NCBI GenBank assembly: GCA_013152195.1
Contig: JAADGU010000060.1
Span: 1 to 6,123 of the forward strand
DNA length: 6,123 bases
Source: Nitrospirota bacterium
GTDB taxonomy: Bacteria; Nitrospirota; Thermodesulfovibrionia; Thermodesulfovibrionales; JdFR-85
Direction of reading: 5' to 3'
The position numbers and the translations under genes were made by a program. Of this stretch, positions 4,998 through 6,123 are shown one piece after another. Position 1 is the stretch's first letter; each line of letters opens with the position of its first letter. The notes under the pieces are model-generated. The model was not told where the DNA came from, did not search any database, and saw nothing but the letters and a program-made list of their open reading frames with translations.

Positions 4998-6123
4998 TTA
5001 TGTTCTATACGTTGCATTGATCTTCAGGTACTCGTCAGTAAGGTCACATGTATATACCCTTTCTGTTTCCGTTCCTGTGTTGAGATTGATGTCAATGGTA
5101 ACTTCATTATTGTGCTTCAATGTTTCTGAGGCATCAACGTCCTTTCCTGTTCCCAGCCCGCTTCTGACGAGATTTATCCCGTTGATTGATATATCAACAG
5201 AGTCCTCCCTGATAAATGCCCCGGAATACCCAAGTGCAGCCATGATTCTGCCCCAGTTGGCATCCCTGCCATAAATGGCGGTTTTTACCAGTGGAGAGTT
5301 TGCAACAGAGAAAGCCGCTTTTTTTGCATCTGAGTAGTTTTTTGCACCACGCAGTTTTATAGTAATCAGTCTGGTTGCTCCCTCACCATCCCGAACAATC
5401 ATCCGTGAAAATTCATCCGTCAGCTCGAAAAGCGCTTCCCTGAACTTTCTGTAACCCGGAGAGTCTTCTGTCAGTGGAGTGTTCCCGGCTCTGCCGTTAG
5501 CCATTATCAGGACTGTGTCATTCGTGCTCATGTCACCATCAACGGTTATCAGATTAAAGGTCTTTTCCGTTGCTTCTTTCAACGCACGTTTGAGTGCTTT
5601 TTTCTCAATCGCAAGGTCTGTAAGCAGGAAGCAGAGCATTGTGGCCATGTCCGGAGAGATCATGCCGGCCCCTTTGGCTACACCTGCCAGTATGGCCCCG
5701 GTTCTACCGATTTCAATTTTCATTGAGCTTGTCTTCGGGAATTTGTCTGTTGTCATTATTGCCCTCGCCACCTCGTCCAGTCCGGTCCTGGCAGTCTCTG
5801 TAGTGAGGTCTTCCAGTCCCCTCTGCACCCTCTCCATGGGCAGGGGGCTACCGATAACACCTGTGGATGCGACGAGTACATGCTTTTCAGGTATGTCAAG
5901 TCTTTTTGAAATCTCCCTGCACATGGTCTCTGCATCTCTCTTTCCCCTCTGCCCTGTGCAGGCATTCGCATTTCCACTATTTATTATAATGGCCCTTCCA
6001 GTTCCTGACCTTACCTTTTTTATATCCAGAACAACAGGGGCTGCCTTTACCCTGTTTGATGTAAATGTGCCGGCAACAGTGGCCTCACACTCGGAATATA
6101 TCAGGGCCATATCGGTCCGGTCC
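4998..6123 (-). CDS. argJ: Glutamate N-acetyltransferase / ornithine acetyltransferase ArgJ, N-terminus cut off by window edge
   Basis: ArgJ transfers the acetyl group from N-acetylornithine to glutamate in the cyclic arginine pathway; bifunctional forms also acetylate glutamate from acetyl-CoA. The frame is open to the right edge (374 codons). The ATG at 6110 is internal, because the frame continues upstream as DRTD and the family has about 20-30 more residues before ALIYS. The precursor cleaves itself into two chains at Ala-Thr in KGAGMISPDMATML; the Thr, the catalytic nucleophile, has its codon at 5640-5642. The oxyanion-hole loop STGVIG and the INSGNANACTG segment are present, and the end (LKINATYRT) is typical. 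The sequence alone does not tell mono- from bifunctional enzyme. It runs in the same direction as galU but is separated by a promoter region, so it probably belongs to a different transcript. Confidence 0.95.
   Translation of the reverse strand, partial: DRTDMALIYSECEATVAGTFTSNRVKAAPVVLDIKKVRSGTGRAIIINSGNANACTGQRGKRDAETMCREISKRLDIPEKHVLVASTGVIGSPLPMERVQRGLEDLTTETARTGLDEVARAIMTTDKFPKTSSMKIEIGRTGAILAGVAKGAGMISPDMATMLCFLLTDLAIEKKALKRALKEATEKTFNLITVDGDMSTNDTVLIMANGRAGNTPLTEDSPGYRKFREALFELTDEFSRMIVRDGEGATRLITIKLRGAKNYSDAKKAAFSVANSPLVKTAIYGRDANWGRIMAALGYSGAFIREDSVDISINGINLVRSGLGTGKDVDASETLKHNNEVTIDINLNTGTETERVYTCDLTDEYLKINATYRT

Noticed and set aside
5998..6110. ATG at 6110 as the true start of argJ.
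   Set aside because: The frame continues upstream to the window edge with family-like sequence (DRTD before MALIYS), and ArgJ proteins carry more residues before this point.

Overview
All five genes in this window lie on the minus strand. Read right to left they are argJ (start off the right edge), a 297-base non-coding gap, then a close-packed run of galU, an hsp20-family small heat-shock gene, lon, and thiL (end off the left edge). This is housekeeping DNA: I see no mobile element, CRISPR array, tRNA or rRNA. The proteins are bacterial. The gene set and the Lon and GalU sequences look like a Gram-negative anaerobe-type lineage such as Desulfobacterota or Nitrospirota, but that is an impression from sequence style, not a demonstrated placement.

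Right part (4998-6123): argJ, the last-but-one or first enzyme of ornithine synthesis, complete except for its first residues. Gap (4702-4997): the control region of the downstream genes. It holds an extended -10 promoter (TGTTATAAT) that directly abuts a sigma-32-like heat-shock promoter (CTTGAC, 17 bases, CCCCATTT), then a leader of about 180 bases with short direct repeats and a possible 10-codon leader ORF.

Centre (930-4701): galU (UDP-glucose synthesis), a 124-residue alpha-crystallin-type chaperone, and lon. Gaps are 7 bases (galU to hsp20) and 2 bases (hsp20 to lon), and the lon Shine-Dalgarno sequence sits inside the last hsp20 codons. This predicts co-transcription and coupling of a holdase to the protease that clears unfolded proteins. 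The lon gene as given is broken by two frameshifts: a net one-base loss near 2444-2454 and a two-base gain (duplicated GT) near 2004-2008. All catalytic motifs in the three pieces remain intact, so the breaks are either very recent or sequence errors. Once repaired, Lon would be about 831 residues, including an unusual 52-residue lysine/threonine/alanine tail with no acidic residue.

Left part (1-881): thiL, thiamine-monophosphate kinase, starting 48 bases after the lon stop and lacking its C-terminus at the window edge. I found no new defence or mobile system. The points most worth a second look are the lon lesions, the basic Lon tail with its A8 tract, and the heat-shock-like promoter placed in front of galU.
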